DNA of 64,000 nt from Oscillibacter sp. (GTDB lineage Bacteria; Bacillota; Clostridia; Oscillospirales; Oscillospiraceae): positions 1-64,000 of the forward strand of contig JALCRR010000007.1 in assembly GCA_022652815.1 (NCBI GenBank), in the 5' to 3' direction. Position 1 is the first letter of the stretch. Each line of letters starts with the position of its first letter. A program made the translations under genes and the position numbers. Below the pieces are notes generated by a model. The model searched no databases. It saw nothing but the letters and a program-made list of their open reading frames with translations, and was not told the origin of the DNA. This document shows positions 42,124-52,263 of the stretch, one piece after another.

Positions 42124-44946
42124 TTACAGCATCTTTTGAAGATAGTGACCCGTGTAGCTCTCCGGACAGGCCGCCACCGTTTCGGGCGTTCCCGTGCAGA
42201 CGATGTTTCCGCCGCCGTCGCCGCCCTCTGGGCCCAGATCAACGAGCCAGTCGGCGCACTTGATGACATCCAGATTGTGCTCGATCACCAAAACCGTATT
42301 GCCGGCATCCACCAGACGCTGCAAAACCTCCAACAGCTGCTTGACATCATGGGTGTGGAGACCGGTGGTGGGCTCGTCCAGAATATAGATGGTCTTGCCC
42401 GTGGCAATTTTGGAAAGCTCCGTTGCAAGCTTCACCCGCTGGGCCTCGCCGCCGGAAAGCTCTGTGGAGGACTGGCCCAGACGGACATACCCCAGTCCCA
42501 CATCGCACAGAGTCTGCATTTTGTCCCGAATTTTCGGAATGCTGGAGAAAAACTCCACCGCCTCCTCGGCGGTCATGTTCAGCACCTCTGCAATGTTCTT
42601 GCCCTTGTAGCGGACCTCCAGCGTCTCGCGGTTGTACCGCTGGCCCTTACACACCTCGCAGGGGACAAACACATCCGGCAAAAAGTGCATTTCGATCTTA
42701 ATGAGGCCATCGCCGGAGCAGGCCTCGCACCGTCCGCCACGAACGTTGAAGGAAAACCGTCCAGGACCATAGCCCCGGCTTTTGGCCTCCTGTGTCCGGG
42801 CAAAGAGATCCCGGATATCGTTGAACACACCGGTGTACGTGGCCGGGTTGGATCGGGGCGTCCGCCCGATGGGGCTTTGGTCAATATCCACCACCTTGTC
42901 CAGATACTCGATGCCCTCAATACGATCACACTTGCCGGGCCGCACCTTCATGCGCATCAGCTCCGCGCCCAGCCGCTTAAAGAGAATTTCGTTCACCAGT
43001 GAGGATTTGCCGGAGCCGCTGACGCCGGTGACAACCGTGAACGTGCCCAGCGGGATTGCCGCATTGATGTTTTGAAGGTTATTTTCCTTGGCGCCGATGA
43101 CGGTCAGGAATTTTCCGCTGCCCTTCCGCCGCTCCTGCGGCAGGGGGATTTTCCGCGCGCCGGAGAGATACTGCCCCGTTAGGGACTTGGGATTCGCCAT
43201 GACTTCCTCCGGCGTGCCTGCCGCCACCACCTCGCCGCCGTGCTCGCCGGCGCCGGGGCCAATGTCGATGAGGTAATCCGCCGCGCGCATGGTATCCTCG
43301 TCATGCTCCACGACAATTAGGGTGTTGCCCAGATCCCGCAGGCGTTTCAGCGTCGCCAACAGTTTGTCATTATCCCGCTGGTGCAGGCCGATGGACGGCT
43401 CGTCCAGAATATACAGCACACCCATGAGGGAGGAACCGATCTGGGTAGCCAGGCGAATGCGCTGGCTCTCGCCGCCAGACAAGGTCGCCGCCGAACGGGA
43501 GAGGGTCAGATATCCCAGTCCCACGGACTGCAAAAAGCCCAGTCGGGAGCGGATTTCCTTCAAAATTTGCTCGGCAATCAGCAACTGCTGGTGAGTCAGA
43601 CTCAGCTTTTCCACAAACTCCAGCTCGCCCACTACGGGCAGCTGCGTAAAGGAGTAGATATCCATGCCGCCCACGGTGACGGCCAGAGATTCTCTGCGCA
43701 GACGGCGTCCGCCGCAGTCCGGGCAGGGAGAATCGGACATAAACTCCTCCAGCTCCCGCTTGACGCTGTCGCTCTGGGTCTCCTCATACCGCCGGAAAAT
43801 GTTGTTGCAGATGCCCTCAAAGGGCTGGTACAAAACGCCCTTTCCCCGGGGCTGATCGTAATGCAGCTCTAGCTTTTCACCCTTGGTGCCGTAAAGAACG
43901 ATGTCCTTTGCCTCCGCAGAAAGCTCCTTCCACGGGGTGGTCAGCGAAAAGCGATATTTCTTGGACAGCGCCTCAAAATACATGCGGGAAATGCCGTCGG
44001 AGCGGATGGACGCCCAGCCACTGGCCTGAATGCAGCCGTCCAAAATGGACTTGCTCTCATCGGTGACAATCAAGGCGGGGTCCACCTTCAGCTGACTGCC
44101 CAAGCCCATGCAGGTAGGACAGGCGCCGAAGGGATTGTTGAAGGAGAACATCCGGGGCGTAAGCTCCTCGATGGAAATGCCGCAGTCCTCGCAGGCGTAA
44201 TTCTGGGAAAACGAGAGGTCTTTCTCTTCCTTTAAAAGGTTGACGATCACCAGTCCTCCGGCAAGGGCGGAGGCCGTCTCCACGCTGTCCGTCAGCCGCT
44301 TGCGGATGTCGGGCCGGATAATTAGACGGTCAATGACCACCTCGATGGAGTGCTTTTTGTTCTTCTCCAGTTCGATGGTCTCATCCAGCTCATAGAGGCT
44401 GCCATCCACCCGAACGCGGACGTAGCCGGACTTCCGGGCGGATTCAAACACCTTGGTATACTCGCCCTTTTTGCCGCGAACCACCGGAGCCATCACCTGA
44501 ATGCGGGTGCCCTCCGGCAGAGCGAGCACCTGGTCGATGATCTGATCGATGGTCTGCTGCTTGATTTCCTTGCCGCACTTGGGACAGTGGGGGGTTCCGA
44601 CTCTGGCCCAGAGCAGGCGCAGATAGTCGTAAATCTCCGTCACCGTGCCCACTGTGGAGCGGGGGTTTTTCGAGGTGGTTTTCTGGTCAATGGAAATAGC
44701 CGGAGAAAGTCCGTCGATATAATCCACGTCGGGCTTGTCCATCTGACCCAGAAACATCCGGGCATAGGAGCTCAAGGACTCCACATACCGCCGCTGGCCC
44801 TCGGCATAGATGGTGTCGAACGCCAGGGACGATTTACCCGAGCCGGACAGGCCCGTCAGCACCACCAGCTTGTCCCGGGGGATGGTAACGTCAATATTTT
44901 TCAGATTGTTGGCGCGTGCGCCCTTGATTACGATTTTATCCTGCAT
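42124..44946 (-). CDS. uvrA: Excinuclease ABC subunit UvrA
   Basis: A 940-residue UvrA of normal length. It has two ABC ATPase modules, with Walker A motifs [10 protein letters not shown] (N-terminal) and [10 protein letters not shown] (C-terminal), two signature LSGGE motifs, and zinc-finger cysteines (CPKCGKE, CEDCGI and [15 protein letters not shown]). It recognises DNA damage in nucleotide-excision repair and passes it to UvrB, encoded 1.6 kb upstream on the same strand. The two genes are separated here by ybaK and an EamA transporter. Confidence 0.98.
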   Translation of the reverse strand: MQDKIVIKGARANNLKNIDVTIPRDKLVVLTGLSGSGKSSLAFDTIYAEGQRRYVESLSSYARMFLGQMDKPDVDYIDGLSPAISIDQKTTSKNPRSTVGTVTEIYDYLRLLWARVGTPHCPKCGKEIKQQTIDQIIDQVLALPEGTRIQVMAPVVRGKKGEYTKVFESARKSGYVRVRVDGSLYELDETIELEKNKKHSIEVVIDRLIIRPDIRKRLTDSVETASALAGGLVIVNLLKEEKDLSFSQNYACEDCGISIEELTPRMFSFNNPFGACPTCMGLGSQLKVDPALIVTDESKSILDGCIQASGWASIRSDGISRMYFEALSKKYRFSLTTPWKELSAEAKDIVLYGTKGEKLELHYDQPRGKGVLYQPFEGICNNIFRRYEETQSDSVKRELEEFMSDSPCPDCGGRRLRRESLAVTVGGMDIYSFTQLPVVGELEFVEKLSLTHQQLLIAEQILKEIRSRLGFLQSVGLGYLTLSRSAATLSGGESQRIRLATQIGSSLMGVLYILDEPSIGLHQRDNDKLLATLKRLRDLGNTLIVVEHDEDTMRAADYLIDIGPGAGEHGGEVVAAGTPEEVMANPKSLTGQYLSGARKIPLPQERRKGSGKFLTVIGAKENNLQNINAAIPLGTFTVVTGVSGSGKSSLVNEILFKRLGAELMRMKVRPGKCDRIEGIEYLDKVVDIDQSPIGRTPRSNPATYTGVFNDIRDLFARTQEAKSRGYGPGRFSFNVRGGRCEACSGDGLIKIEMHFLPDVFVPCEVCKGQRYNRETLEVRYKGKNIAEVLNMTAEEAVEFFSSIPKIRDKMQTLCDVGLGYVRLGQSSTELSGGEAQRVKLATELSKIATGKTIYILDEPTTGLHTHDVKQLLEVLQRLVDAGNTVLVIEHNLDVIKCADWLVDLGPEGGDGGGNIVCTGTPETVAACPESYTGHYLQKML

Positions 44947-44984
44947 TCGTTTTTCCGTTCTCCTTCAATGAGAAAATCTAACAT

Positions 44985-45482
44985 TCAAACAATAATATCC
45001 CCGGTTTTTCCTTTTGTCAGTTGTAAAAGTGCGTCCGGTTCCACTTCCACTTGGGCTCCAATTTTCCCGCCGGAGATAAAAATGGTGGAAAAATCCTTGG
45101 CCGTCTCATGGAACACGGTTAAAAACTGTTTTTTCATGCCGACAGGGCTGCATCCGCCGCGAATGTAGCCGGTCACGGCGTTAATCTCCGCCACGTGCAG
45201 CAGCTCCACGGACTTTTCTCCCGCAGCTTTGGCGGCTTTCTTCAAGTCCAGATTTTCCGCCACCGGCACCTCAAACACAATGTAATTTTTGGAAGCGCCC
45301 CGCGCCACCAGCGTCTTAAATGCCCGTGCGGGGTCTTGTCCCAGCGCTTTGGCGATATGGACGCCGTATTCCGAGGTGCCCTCCGGCCCCTCGCTCTCCT
45401 CGTAAAAATGCGGCGTATAGGCAATCTTTTTCTGCTCTAGAATCCGCATCACATTTGTTTTTTCGTCTTTTTTCTTTGCCAT
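44985..45482 (-). CDS. ybaK: Cys-tRNA(Pro)/Cys-tRNA(Cys) deacylase YbaK
   Basis: A 165-residue YbaK/EbsC protein. KKIAYTPHFYEES, ARAFKTLVARG, VPVAENLDLKKAAKAAGEKS and the GYIRGGCSPVGMKKQF loop are conserved family features, including the Lys (KTL) needed for deacylation. It trans-edits Cys mischarged on tRNA-Pro. It starts 4 bp after the EamA gene ends, so the two are probably co-transcribed. Confidence 0.94.
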   Translation of the reverse strand: MAKKKDEKTNVMRILEQKKIAYTPHFYEESEGPEGTSEYGVHIAKALGQDPARAFKTLVARGASKNYIVFEVPVAENLDLKKAAKAAGEKSVELLHVAEINAVTGYIRGGCSPVGMKKQFLTVFHETAKDFSTIFISGGKIGAQVEVEPDALLQLTKGKTGDIIV

Positions 45483-45486
45483 TTTC

Positions 45487-46392
45487 TCACCTCAAAATAC
45501 ACACGCCGGCCAACACGCACATGATGCCAGCAAAGGTCAAGGCGCTCATCGGCTCCCCGAATACCACAACGCCGATCATGGACGCCACTACGGGTTCAAG
45601 ACTGGCCATGATGGAAGCCTTTCCGGACTCCACTTGAGCAAGTCCCTTGGTATAAAAGATGTACGGCAGCGCCGTGGAAAATACCACCAGACACACCGCC
45701 AGCAGCCACGTTGTCGGCGCTGCAAAAGCGGCCTTCAGCTCCGCTGGGCGAATAAAGAACACCGATCCCGCCCCGCAGAACATGAAGGTCCAGTAGGTCA
45801 CCGTCATGGATCCATAGTGCGCCAACGCATAGCGGCCAAAGATGCTGTACAGCGCGTAGAAAAATCCCGCGCCGAGACCCAGCAAGATGCCCGCTGCTGT
45901 CACCGTCAGTCCACCGGAGAAGATTCCGGTCACGCAGGCACAGCCCACCAGCGTCAGAGCAAGCGCGGCAAGCTTCTTTTTGGTGACGGGCTCTTTCCAG
46001 AGAATCGCCGACAAAATGACCACAATGGCCGGGGCGGTATACAAAAGGATGGACGCCACCGCCAGAGAGCAGATCTTCTGGCAGGAGAAGTAGCAGATTG
46101 TAAACAGCAGAACGCTGACAATACCGGTTCCGAAAAAGTATTTCAGATGCTCTTTTTTGATGTGAAGCACGCTGCGATCCGTCAGGGCAAAAAAGATGCT
46201 CAAAAAGAGGAGTCCGCCCAAATTTCGCACCACAACGATGGAGTAGGGCGACAGACCCCGGGCCATCAGATTGCGGTTCCACAGACCGATAGCCCCCCAC
46301 AGTGCCGCCGCCAGCAGGATGCAGGCATACGCTGCGGCGTTGGATTTTTTTGCCGTCTCCGGCGGAGTTGCTTGCGTTGTCTCGTCTGGCAT
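45487..46392 (-). CDS. EamA/DMT-superfamily transporter
   Basis: A 301-residue protein with ten predicted helices in two EamA repeats (about 20-150 and 165-300). AALWGAIGLWNRNLMARGLSP and the second-repeat GAGFFYALYSIFGRYAL are typical. The start at 46392 was chosen for AAGGAG 6 nt upstream and because the next 20 residues are a short cytoplasmic tail before helix one; a 57-codon extension is GC-rich non-family sequence. Such proteins export amino acids or other metabolites; the substrate is unknown. Confidence 0.9.
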   Translation of the reverse strand: MPDETTQATPPETAKKSNAAAYACILLAAALWGAIGLWNRNLMARGLSPYSIVVVRNLGGLLFLSIFFALTDRSVLHIKKEHLKYFFGTGIVSVLLFTICYFSCQKICSLAVASILLYTAPAIVVILSAILWKEPVTKKKLAALALTLVGCACVTGIFSGGLTVTAAGILLGLGAGFFYALYSIFGRYALAHYGSMTVTYWTFMFCGAGSVFFIRPAELKAAFAAPTTWLLAVCLVVFSTALPYIFYTKGLAQVESGKASIMASLEPVVASMIGVVVFGEPMSALTFAGIMCVLAGVCILR

Positions 46393-46577
46393 GGGATTCT
46401 CCTTGTCAAATTGGAATGTTGTGCGGAATTCGCGCAGGGGATATGGCCTAATCTCCATCGGAAGCTGCGGCACCGATGTGCGTGAGAACGTACCGTCTTG
46501 CGGCGCGGGAACACCACGCGGCCGTGCCGCATACTGGCTCCGCCAGCAGGTGGCATCTCCCACGGCGAGGCTCCGCC

Positions 46578-48548
46578 TTACTTCGCGCCGCGCAGCTCGA
46601 TGATCCGATCACGCAGCACCGCCGCGTACTCGAACTCCAGCATTTTGCTGGCCTCTTTCATCTGCTTTTCCAGTTTCTCAATCTCGATTGCCCGCTCCCG
46701 GTCAGTCAGTTTTGTCTTTTTCTCCCGCTTCTTGCGGGCATTTTCCTCGGATTTGGAAATTTCCAGCACATTCCGAACATCCTTGATGATAGTCTTGGGG
46801 ACGATGCCGTGCTCTTCGTTATAGGCGTTTTGAATCTTGCGGCGGCGCTCCGTCTCGTCGATAGCGGCGCGCATAGACGGCGTAATTTTATCACCATACA
46901 GGATTACAAGGCCGTCCGCGTTTCGCGCTGCCCGTCCGATGGTCTGAATGAGGGACGTCTCAGAACGGAGAAAGCCCTCCTTGTCGGCGTCCAGCACGGC
47001 CACAAGGCTCACCTCCGGCAGGTCAAGACCCTCCCGGAGTAGGTTGATGCCCACCAGCACATCGAATTCGCCCAAGCGCAAATCCCGGATGATCTCCATG
47101 CGCTCGATAGTCTCCACATCGGAGTGCATATACCGCACGCGAATCCCCGCGTTTCTGAAGTAGCCCGTCAAATCCTCGGCCATTTTTTTGGTCAAGGTCG
47201 TCACCAGCACCCGCTCGTTCCGTTCCGCACGGGCATGAATCTCGGTCATCAGATCGTCGATCTGCCCCTCTACCGGGCGGACCTCCACCTTCGGGTCCAG
47301 CAGACCTGTGGGGCGAATGACCTGTTCCACCACCTGGCCGGCACGTTCCCGCTCATAGTCTCCCGGGGTGGCGGACACGTACACCGCCTGATTGACCCGC
47401 TTTTCAAACTCCTCAAATTTGAGGGGGCGGTTATCGTAGGCGCAGGGCAGACGGAAGCCATAGTCGATCAACGACTGCTTGCGAGCACGGTCACCATTGT
47501 ACATGGCCCGCACCTGGGGCAGCGTCACGTGGCTCTCATCCACAAACAGCAAAAAGTCCTTGGGGAAGAAGTCGATCAGCGTCATAGGCGCGGAGCCCTC
47601 GGGTCTGCCGGAGATGACCTGGGAGTAGTTCTCGATGCCGGTACAATAGCCCAGCTGGGTCATCATCTCCATATCATATTCCGTGCGCTGCTTGATGCGC
47701 TGCGCTTCCACCAGTTGGTTGTTGTCGGTGAAGAACTGTACCCGGTCTTCCAGCTCTTTTTTGATCTCGCCCACAGCCCGATCCATCTTGGCCTGCGTGG
47801 TGACATAGTGGGAGGCGGGATAAATTGCGATATGGCTCAAAACCTTGCTTGCAATGCCGGTGATGGGGTTGAACTCGGAAATGCGGTCAATCTCATCGCC
47901 GAAAAATTCCACGCGGATGGCTCGATCCTTGTAATAGGCGGGGTAAATTTCCACCGTGTCGCCACGAACGCGGAAGGCGTTGCGCTCAAAGGCCACGTCG
48001 TTGCGCTCATACCGGCTCTCCACCAACTTTTTCAGCAGCAAATCCCGCTTGAACTCCGTTCCCGGGCGCAGGGAAACCGCCATGCCGGCAAAGTCCTCCG
48101 GCTCACCCAGACCGTAAATGCAGCTGACGGAGGACACCACGATGACGTCTCGGCGCTCCAGCAGGGAGAATGTGGCGCTCAGGCGCAGGCGGTCAATCTC
48201 CTCGTTGGTGGAGGCGTCCTTGGCGATATAGGTGTCGGTGTGCGGAATATAGGCCTCCGGCTGATAATAGTCGTAATATGAAACAAAGTATTCCACTGCG
48301 TTGTCCGGAAAGAACTCCTTGAACTCGGAGCAAAGCTGTGCAGCCAGCGTCTTATTGTGGGCCAGCACCAGCGTGGGTCGCTGAATTTTCTCAATGACCT
48401 TGGCCATGGTGAAGGTCTTGCCAGAGCCGGTAACGCCCAGTAGCACCTGTTCATCCAGACCGTTTTCAATGCCCTCGGCCAGCTTTTCGATAGCCGCCGG
48501 CTGGTCGCCGGACGGCTCATAGGGGGAGACAACGTGAAATTTTGGCAT
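46578..48548 (-). CDS. uvrB: Excinuclease ABC subunit UvrB
   Basis: A 656-residue UvrB. Walker A is [12 protein letters not shown], the beta-hairpin region is [15 protein letters not shown], the DEAD-like box is FVDESHVT, motif V/VI is [22 protein letters not shown] and QTIGRAARN, and a C-terminal UVR motif (about 615-650) binds UvrC. It forms the pre-incision complex after UvrA loading. GGAGG lies 7 nt before the start. uvrC is not in the window. Confidence 0.98.
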   Translation of the reverse strand: MPKFHVVSPYEPSGDQPAAIEKLAEGIENGLDEQVLLGVTGSGKTFTMAKVIEKIQRPTLVLAHNKTLAAQLCSEFKEFFPDNAVEYFVSYYDYYQPEAYIPHTDTYIAKDASTNEEIDRLRLSATFSLLERRDVIVVSSVSCIYGLGEPEDFAGMAVSLRPGTEFKRDLLLKKLVESRYERNDVAFERNAFRVRGDTVEIYPAYYKDRAIRVEFFGDEIDRISEFNPITGIASKVLSHIAIYPASHYVTTQAKMDRAVGEIKKELEDRVQFFTDNNQLVEAQRIKQRTEYDMEMMTQLGYCTGIENYSQVISGRPEGSAPMTLIDFFPKDFLLFVDESHVTLPQVRAMYNGDRARKQSLIDYGFRLPCAYDNRPLKFEEFEKRVNQAVYVSATPGDYERERAGQVVEQVIRPTGLLDPKVEVRPVEGQIDDLMTEIHARAERNERVLVTTLTKKMAEDLTGYFRNAGIRVRYMHSDVETIERMEIIRDLRLGEFDVLVGINLLREGLDLPEVSLVAVLDADKEGFLRSETSLIQTIGRAARNADGLVILYGDKITPSMRAAIDETERRRKIQNAYNEEHGIVPKTIIKDVRNVLEISKSEENARKKREKKTKLTDRERAIEIEKLEKQMKEASKMLEFEYAAVLRDRIIELRGAK

Positions 48549-48566
48549 AAGGACCTCCTCGATTAC

Positions 48567-49250
48567 TTAGGATGTTTTGGTTAGGATTCCGCTGTCGGCC
48601 ATTGACACGAAGTCCTCATCGGCCACGATGATGTGATCCACCAGCGGCACGCCAACAGTTTTTAGGGCTTGCTGCACCCGCTCCGTAGTCACATAGTCCT
48701 CCCGGGAGGGGAGGGCAATTCCGCTGGGGTGGTTGTGGGCAAGGAGCACGGCGCTGGCGGAGGAAAGCAGTGCGTTTTCCACCAGTCTGCGAATGTTCAG
48801 CTCCGCGCTGTCTGCGTCGCCCTCGGCTAGGCGCTTGCAGGCAAGAAGCTTGCCCTTGCGGTCCAGGCAGAGCTGATAGATGACTTCTTCCCGTTCACCC
48901 CGGAACCGCTCAATCAAGTATTCCCCGGCCTTTTCGGTAGAATTGAGAATCGTCTCTTTTCCGTCTCCGGAAAGCTGGGCCTTTCGGCAAAATTCCGGCA
49001 CCAGCTTTAGAAAAACCGCCGCGTTTTCCCCGATGCCCTCCACTTTTTGAAGATCCTCCGCCGGGGCGTTCAATACGCCGGTCAAGGACCCGTAACGCTG
49101 AAGAAGACGATGGGCCGTGGCATTGGTGTCCTGGCGGGGAATGGCGTAAAAAAGCAGCAACTCCAGTGCCTCGTGATCGGCAAAGCTGTCCAGTCCACCG
49201 AGGAGAAAGCGTTCCCGCATCTTCTCCCTGTGGCCGTCATGAAGGCCCAT
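48567..49250 (-). CDS. radC: RadC-family JAB1/MPN metalloprotease-like protein
   Basis: A 227-residue RadC. The N-terminal helix-hairpin-helix-like region (YGSLTGVLNAPAEDLQKVEG) precedes a JAB/MPN domain with the metal motif LLAHNHPSGIALPSREDY. The start at 49250 (MGLHDGHREKM) fits the family; a 10-codon longer frame is possible. Despite its name the family has no proven repair role. It is 18 bp from uvrB, in the same direction and upstream of it. Confidence 0.92.
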   Translation of the reverse strand: MGLHDGHREKMRERFLLGGLDSFADHEALELLLFYAIPRQDTNATAHRLLQRYGSLTGVLNAPAEDLQKVEGIGENAAVFLKLVPEFCRKAQLSGDGKETILNSTEKAGEYLIERFRGEREEVIYQLCLDRKGKLLACKRLAEGDADSAELNIRRLVENALLSSASAVLLAHNHPSGIALPSREDYVTTERVQQALKTVGVPLVDHIIVADEDFVSMADSGILTKTS

Positions 49251-49393
49251 AAAAGTCGCCGCCCCTCTTTCTGAAATCATCTGAAACAGATGTTTGAAAT
49301 GCTTGCATAACGTAATATTGTATTATAGCATTTTTGACATATGCATACAAGCGCATTTTTTTGTGAAATCTTGCTCATTTCGGGGGTTATGGG

Positions 49394-49422
49394 TTGACAA
49401 GCGGCATAAAATGTCCTATTGT
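49394..49422 (+). promoter_or_regulatory. SigA-type promoter of the mgtE riboswitch transcript
   Basis: Perfect TTGACA (49394-49399), 17-nt spacer, TATTGT (49417-49422). Transcription would start about 10 nt ahead of the M-box. Confidence 0.8.
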
Positions 49423-49435
49423 AAGGGAAGAAAAT

Positions 49436-49605
49436 TAAAGATGCATCCGGTAGGTAAGGCTACCACAGGGATACGGGTTGCTGCCGCGGAGTGATGGAGA
49501 CATCATGAGAGGGTTTGAACAGGCGATATCGAATTTCAAGGTATCATCTAATGCAACTACACAGCCTTGTGAAGCTAAAGCTTGAACGGTAGGAGTGGGC
49601 ATTGT
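49436..49605 (+). ncRNA. M-box (ykoK) magnesium riboswitch
   Basis: Conserved M-box blocks appear in order: GTAGGTAAGGCTACC (consensus GTTAGGTGAGGCTCCT), ATACGGGTTGCTGCCG, a purine-rich GATGGAGACATCATGAGAGG region, AATGCAACTAC, and the 3' signature GAAGCTAAAGCTTGAACGG (consensus AAGCTAAAGCCTGGACG). It lies between a strong promoter and a terminator, directly ahead of the Mg2+ transporter gene mgtE. High Mg2+ should favour the terminator. Confidence 0.85.
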
Positions 49606-49632
49606 GCCCCCTTCGGCAGATGTTTTTTGGAA

Positions 49633-49673
49633 CTCTGATCGTTTCCGGATGGAAGATCGGGGTTTCTTTTTTT
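49633..49673 (+). terminator. Riboswitch-controlled terminator before mgtE
   Basis: CTCTGATC and TTTCC pair with GGAA and GATCGGGG (49655-49662) around GGAT, followed by TTTCTTTTTTT. It ends about 45 nt before the mgtE start and is the likely expression platform. Confidence 0.75.
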
Positions 49674-49719
49674 GTACATTGGCAAAGACTATGACTGAAT
49701 TGGAAAGGAGGATGCGCGT

Positions 49720-51105
49720 ATGTTTGAATTTGAGAACGAACGGGTAGAACTGGTGGAAAAAATAGAGGATTTGGTATCCCGAAAACGATATACCGAACTG
49801 CGCGATCTCCTTCTACCCATGGAAGGCGCGGATATTGCCCTGGTGATGGAAGATCTGACGGAAGAGGATATGCCGCTGATTTTCCGTCTGCTGCCCAAGG
49901 AGCTTGCAGCCGAGGTGTTCGTGGAGCTGGACTCCGACGAGCAGGAGCTGCTGATTCGCGGTTTTTCCAACACCGAGCTGCGAGAAGTTCTGGATGAGCT
50001 GTATCTGGATGACACGGTGGATATCGTGGAGGAAATGCCGGCCATTGTGGTCAAGCGAATTCTGAAGCACTCCGATCCCGAGATGCGCAAAAGCATCAAC
50101 GAAATTTTGAAATATCCGGAGGATTCCGCCGGCTCCATTATGACCACGGAATTTGTGGATCTGAAACGGGACATGACGGTGGAGGATGCCTTCAAGCGCA
50201 TCCGCCGCACAGGTCCCGACAAGGAGACCATCAACGTCTGCTATGTCATCGATGTGGGTCGCCACCTGCTGGGCCTTGTAACCATCCGTACACTGCTGCT
50301 GGCAGACACCGACGCCGTGATTGAGGACATCATGGAGAAGAACGTTGTGTCCGTCTCCACGCTGGACGACCAGGAATTCACGGCCCGCAGCCTCTCAAAA
50401 TACGATTTTCTGGCGCTGCCGGTGGTGGATACGGAAAACCGGCTGGTCGGCATTATCACGGTCGATGACGCTATGGACGTCTTGCAGGATGAGGTCACCG
50501 AGGACATTGAAAAGATGGCCGCTATTCTCCCCACAGACAAGCCGTACTTGAAAACCGGCATTTTTGAGACGTTTAAGGCACGAATTCCGTGGCTTTTGCT
50601 GCTGATGGTGTCCGCCACGTTTACCGGCCAGATTATCTCCAAATTTGAGAACGCTCTGGCTGCCTTCACCGTGCTGACTGCGTACATTCCCATGCTCATG
50701 GACACCGGCGGCAATGCCGGCGGACAGGCCTCCGTCACGGTGATTCGCGGCATTTCTCTGAATGAAATTGAATTTTCCGACCTTGTCCAGGTCATTTGGA
50801 AGGAAATCCGCGTGGCGGTGGTCTGCGGTGTTGCACTGGCGGCGGCCAACTTTGTCAAGCTGATGCTGGTGGACCGAATGCTTTTCCACAATCCGCTGGT
50901 GACGCCCGTGGTGGCAGCCGTGGTCTGCTGCACACTTGTGTGCACAGTGTTTTGTGCCAAACTGGTGGGCTGCACGTTGCCTTTGCTTGCCAAAAAGATC
51001 GGCTTTGACCCGGCCGTCATGGCCTCTCCGTTCATCACCACCATCGTGGACGCCATTTCCCTGCTGATTTACTTCCAGTTTGCGTCCTGGATTCTCGGAA
51101 TCTGA
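49720..51105 (+). CDS. mgtE: Magnesium transporter MgtE
   Basis: A 461-residue Mg2+ channel. The N-terminal MgtE_N superhelix covers about 1-135, a tandem CBS pair about 140-260 (MTTEFVDLKRDMTVEDAF and MEKNVVSVSTLDD), and five C-terminal helices 285-461 include MDTGGNAGGQASVTVIRG, the pore-lining segment. AAAGGAGG precedes the ATG. Mg2+ binding between N and CBS domains closes the channel, so both RNA and protein sense Mg2+. The gene is monocistronic, with a terminator 20 nt downstream. Confidence 0.97.
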   Translation: MFEFENERVELVEKIEDLVSRKRYTELRDLLLPMEGADIALVMEDLTEEDMPLIFRLLPKELAAEVFVELDSDEQELLIRGFSNTELREVLDELYLDDTVDIVEEMPAIVVKRILKHSDPEMRKSINEILKYPEDSAGSIMTTEFVDLKRDMTVEDAFKRIRRTGPDKETINVCYVIDVGRHLLGLVTIRTLLLADTDAVIEDIMEKNVVSVSTLDDQEFTARSLSKYDFLALPVVDTENRLVGIITVDDAMDVLQDEVTEDIEKMAAILPTDKPYLKTGIFETFKARIPWLLLLMVSATFTGQIISKFENALAAFTVLTAYIPMLMDTGGNAGGQASVTVIRGISLNEIEFSDLVQVIWKEIRVAVVCGVALAAANFVKLMLVDRMLFHNPLVTPVVAAVVCCTLVCTVFCAKLVGCTLPLLAKKIGFDPAVMASPFITTIVDAISLLIYFQFASWILGI

Positions 51106-51125
51106 CTATCATTTTTATTTTTTAA

Positions 51126-51158
51126 AAGTGGCGCCACATGTTTGGCGCCGCTTTTTTT
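51126..51158 (+). terminator. Terminator of mgtE
   Basis: Stem AAGTGGCGCC / GGCGCCGCTT (one G-T pair) with an 8-nt loop and a T8 run. Confidence 0.9.
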
Positions 51159-51234
51159 GTATATTCCGCAAGGTACGGCGCACACTATTCCTGCGGCGAA
51201 AGCCACAATTTTTCATTGTAGGAGGAATTGTACG

Positions 51235-51426
51235 ATGAGCAAGGATTGTACCAACGGCGGCTGCGAATGCACCCCCAACCAGAGCGTTCACTGCACCGTC
51301 ACCAACTGCGCCAACCACTGCCAGGACAACAACTACTGCGGCCTGAATTCCGTTCAGATCGGCACCCATGAATCCAATCCCACAGAGAAGCAGTGCGTGG
51401 ACTGCGACAGCTTTAAGCTGAAATAA
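51235..51426 (+). CDS. Small Cys-rich DUF1540 protein
   Basis: A 63-residue peptide with nine cysteines in DUF1540 spacing (VHCTVTNCANHCQDNNYC and CVDCDSF), a probable metal-binding fold found mainly in Clostridia. The start at 51235 has GGAGG 8 nt upstream. No partner is evident. It sits alone between mgtE and the TauE/SafE pair. Function is unknown. Confidence 0.85.
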   Translation: MSKDCTNGGCECTPNQSVHCTVTNCANHCQDNNYCGLNSVQIGTHESNPTEKQCVDCDSFKLK

Positions 51427-51507
51427 GGTTTCCGTTTAAAGCCGGCAGAGCGTGGGATTTTTCCCCGCTCTGCCGTACATTTCGATGCGAATGAAGGGGG
51501 CGTCACC

Positions 51508-51861
51508 ATGGACGCAAAGTGGCGTGCCCGGATTGCCGGCGGAGCCGCCGGCCTTGCCAACGGTATGTTCGGTGGAGGGGGCGGAATGGTCTTTCTCCCG
51601 CTGATGAGCCGGGAGAAACGTCTCACGCGCCGGCAGCTCTTTGCCACCTGCGTAGGCGTGATCTTCCCGGTGTGCGCCGTCTCCGCGGCGATTTATGTTC
51701 TCCGCACGGATTTTTCCTGGGGTACCGCGCTCCCCTATCTTCTGGGCGGGCTTGGCGGCGGATTCTTGGGCGGCAGGCTCTACGGAAAAGTTTCCACCAC
51801 ATTTTTGAAGTGGGTGTTTGCACTCTTTCTCTTTTACGCGGGGGTGAAATACCTTTTATGA
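51508..51861 (+). CDS. TauE/SafE-family transporter, N-terminal half
   Basis: A 117-residue membrane protein with four helices, half the size of a usual 240-260-residue TauE/SafE anion exporter. It has the glycine-rich first-repeat motif GGAAGLANGMFGGGGGMV. AAGGGGG lies before the ATG. The stop codon overlaps the start of the next gene as ATGA, so the halves are made together and probably assemble into one transporter. Confidence 0.82.
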   Translation: MDAKWRARIAGGAAGLANGMFGGGGGMVFLPLMSREKRLTRRQLFATCVGVIFPVCAVSAAIYVLRTDFSWGTALPYLLGGLGGGFLGGRLYGKVSTTFLKWVFALFLFYAGVKYLL

Positions 51862-52235
51862 AATGGCTGCTTCCGTTTTTCTGCGGTCTTGCCTGCGGCA
51901 CCGTCTCCGCCTGGGGCGTGGGCGGCGGAACGCTGCTGCTGTTGGTGATGACGCTCTTTCTGGGGGTCGATCAGCGGACAGCACAGGGCATCAACCTGCT
52001 ATTCTTTCTGCCCACAGCCGCCTCCGCGCTCTTTCTTCACGCAAAGGGCGGCTATCTCCACAAGCCCACGCTGAAAGCGTCCATTCCCGCCGCGGTGATC
52101 GCCGCGGCGCTGGGCGCCTTTCTGGCAACCGGTATCGACGTGGCATTTCTGCGTAAGCCCTTCGGCATCTACCTGCTGGCCTCCGGCGTTTTGCTGGTGT
52201 GGCCGAAAAGGAAAGAAAGAAACAAAAAGCCGTGA
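51858..52235 (+). CDS. TauE/SafE-family transporter, C-terminal half
   Basis: A 125-residue four-helix protein starting at the ATGA overlap. It carries the second-repeat motif ACGTVSAWGVGGGTLLLL, parallel to the first gene's GGGGG motif, and the QGINLLFFLPTAASAL helix. Its substrate may be sulfite, sulfonates or another organic anion. The 3' end runs into the bidirectional terminator. Confidence 0.85.
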   Translation: MKWLLPFFCGLACGTVSAWGVGGGTLLLLVMTLFLGVDQRTAQGINLLFFLPTAASALFLHAKGGYLHKPTLKASIPAAVIAAALGAFLATGIDVAFLRKPFGIYLLASGVLLVWPKRKERNKKP

Positions 52236-52262
52236 CCGGAAAAATCCGGTCACGGCTTTTTT
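52224..52262. terminator. Bidirectional terminator
   Basis: Stem AAAAAGCCGTGACCGGA / TCCGGTCACGGCTTTTT around AAAA, between the convergent TauE/SafE pair and htrA. The left arm includes the TauE/SafE stop codon. Confidence 0.92.
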
Positions 52263-52263
52263 G

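Noticed and set aside
42025-43002. Plus-strand ORF of 325 codons
   Set aside because: It is a shadow of uvrA, which has full conserved motifs on the minus strand; the same applies to other long frames opposite uvrB, mutS2 and the E2 gene.
46393-46563. 57-residue extension of the EamA transporter
   Set aside because: It is not hydrophobic or family-like, and AAGGAG directly precedes the ATG at 46392.
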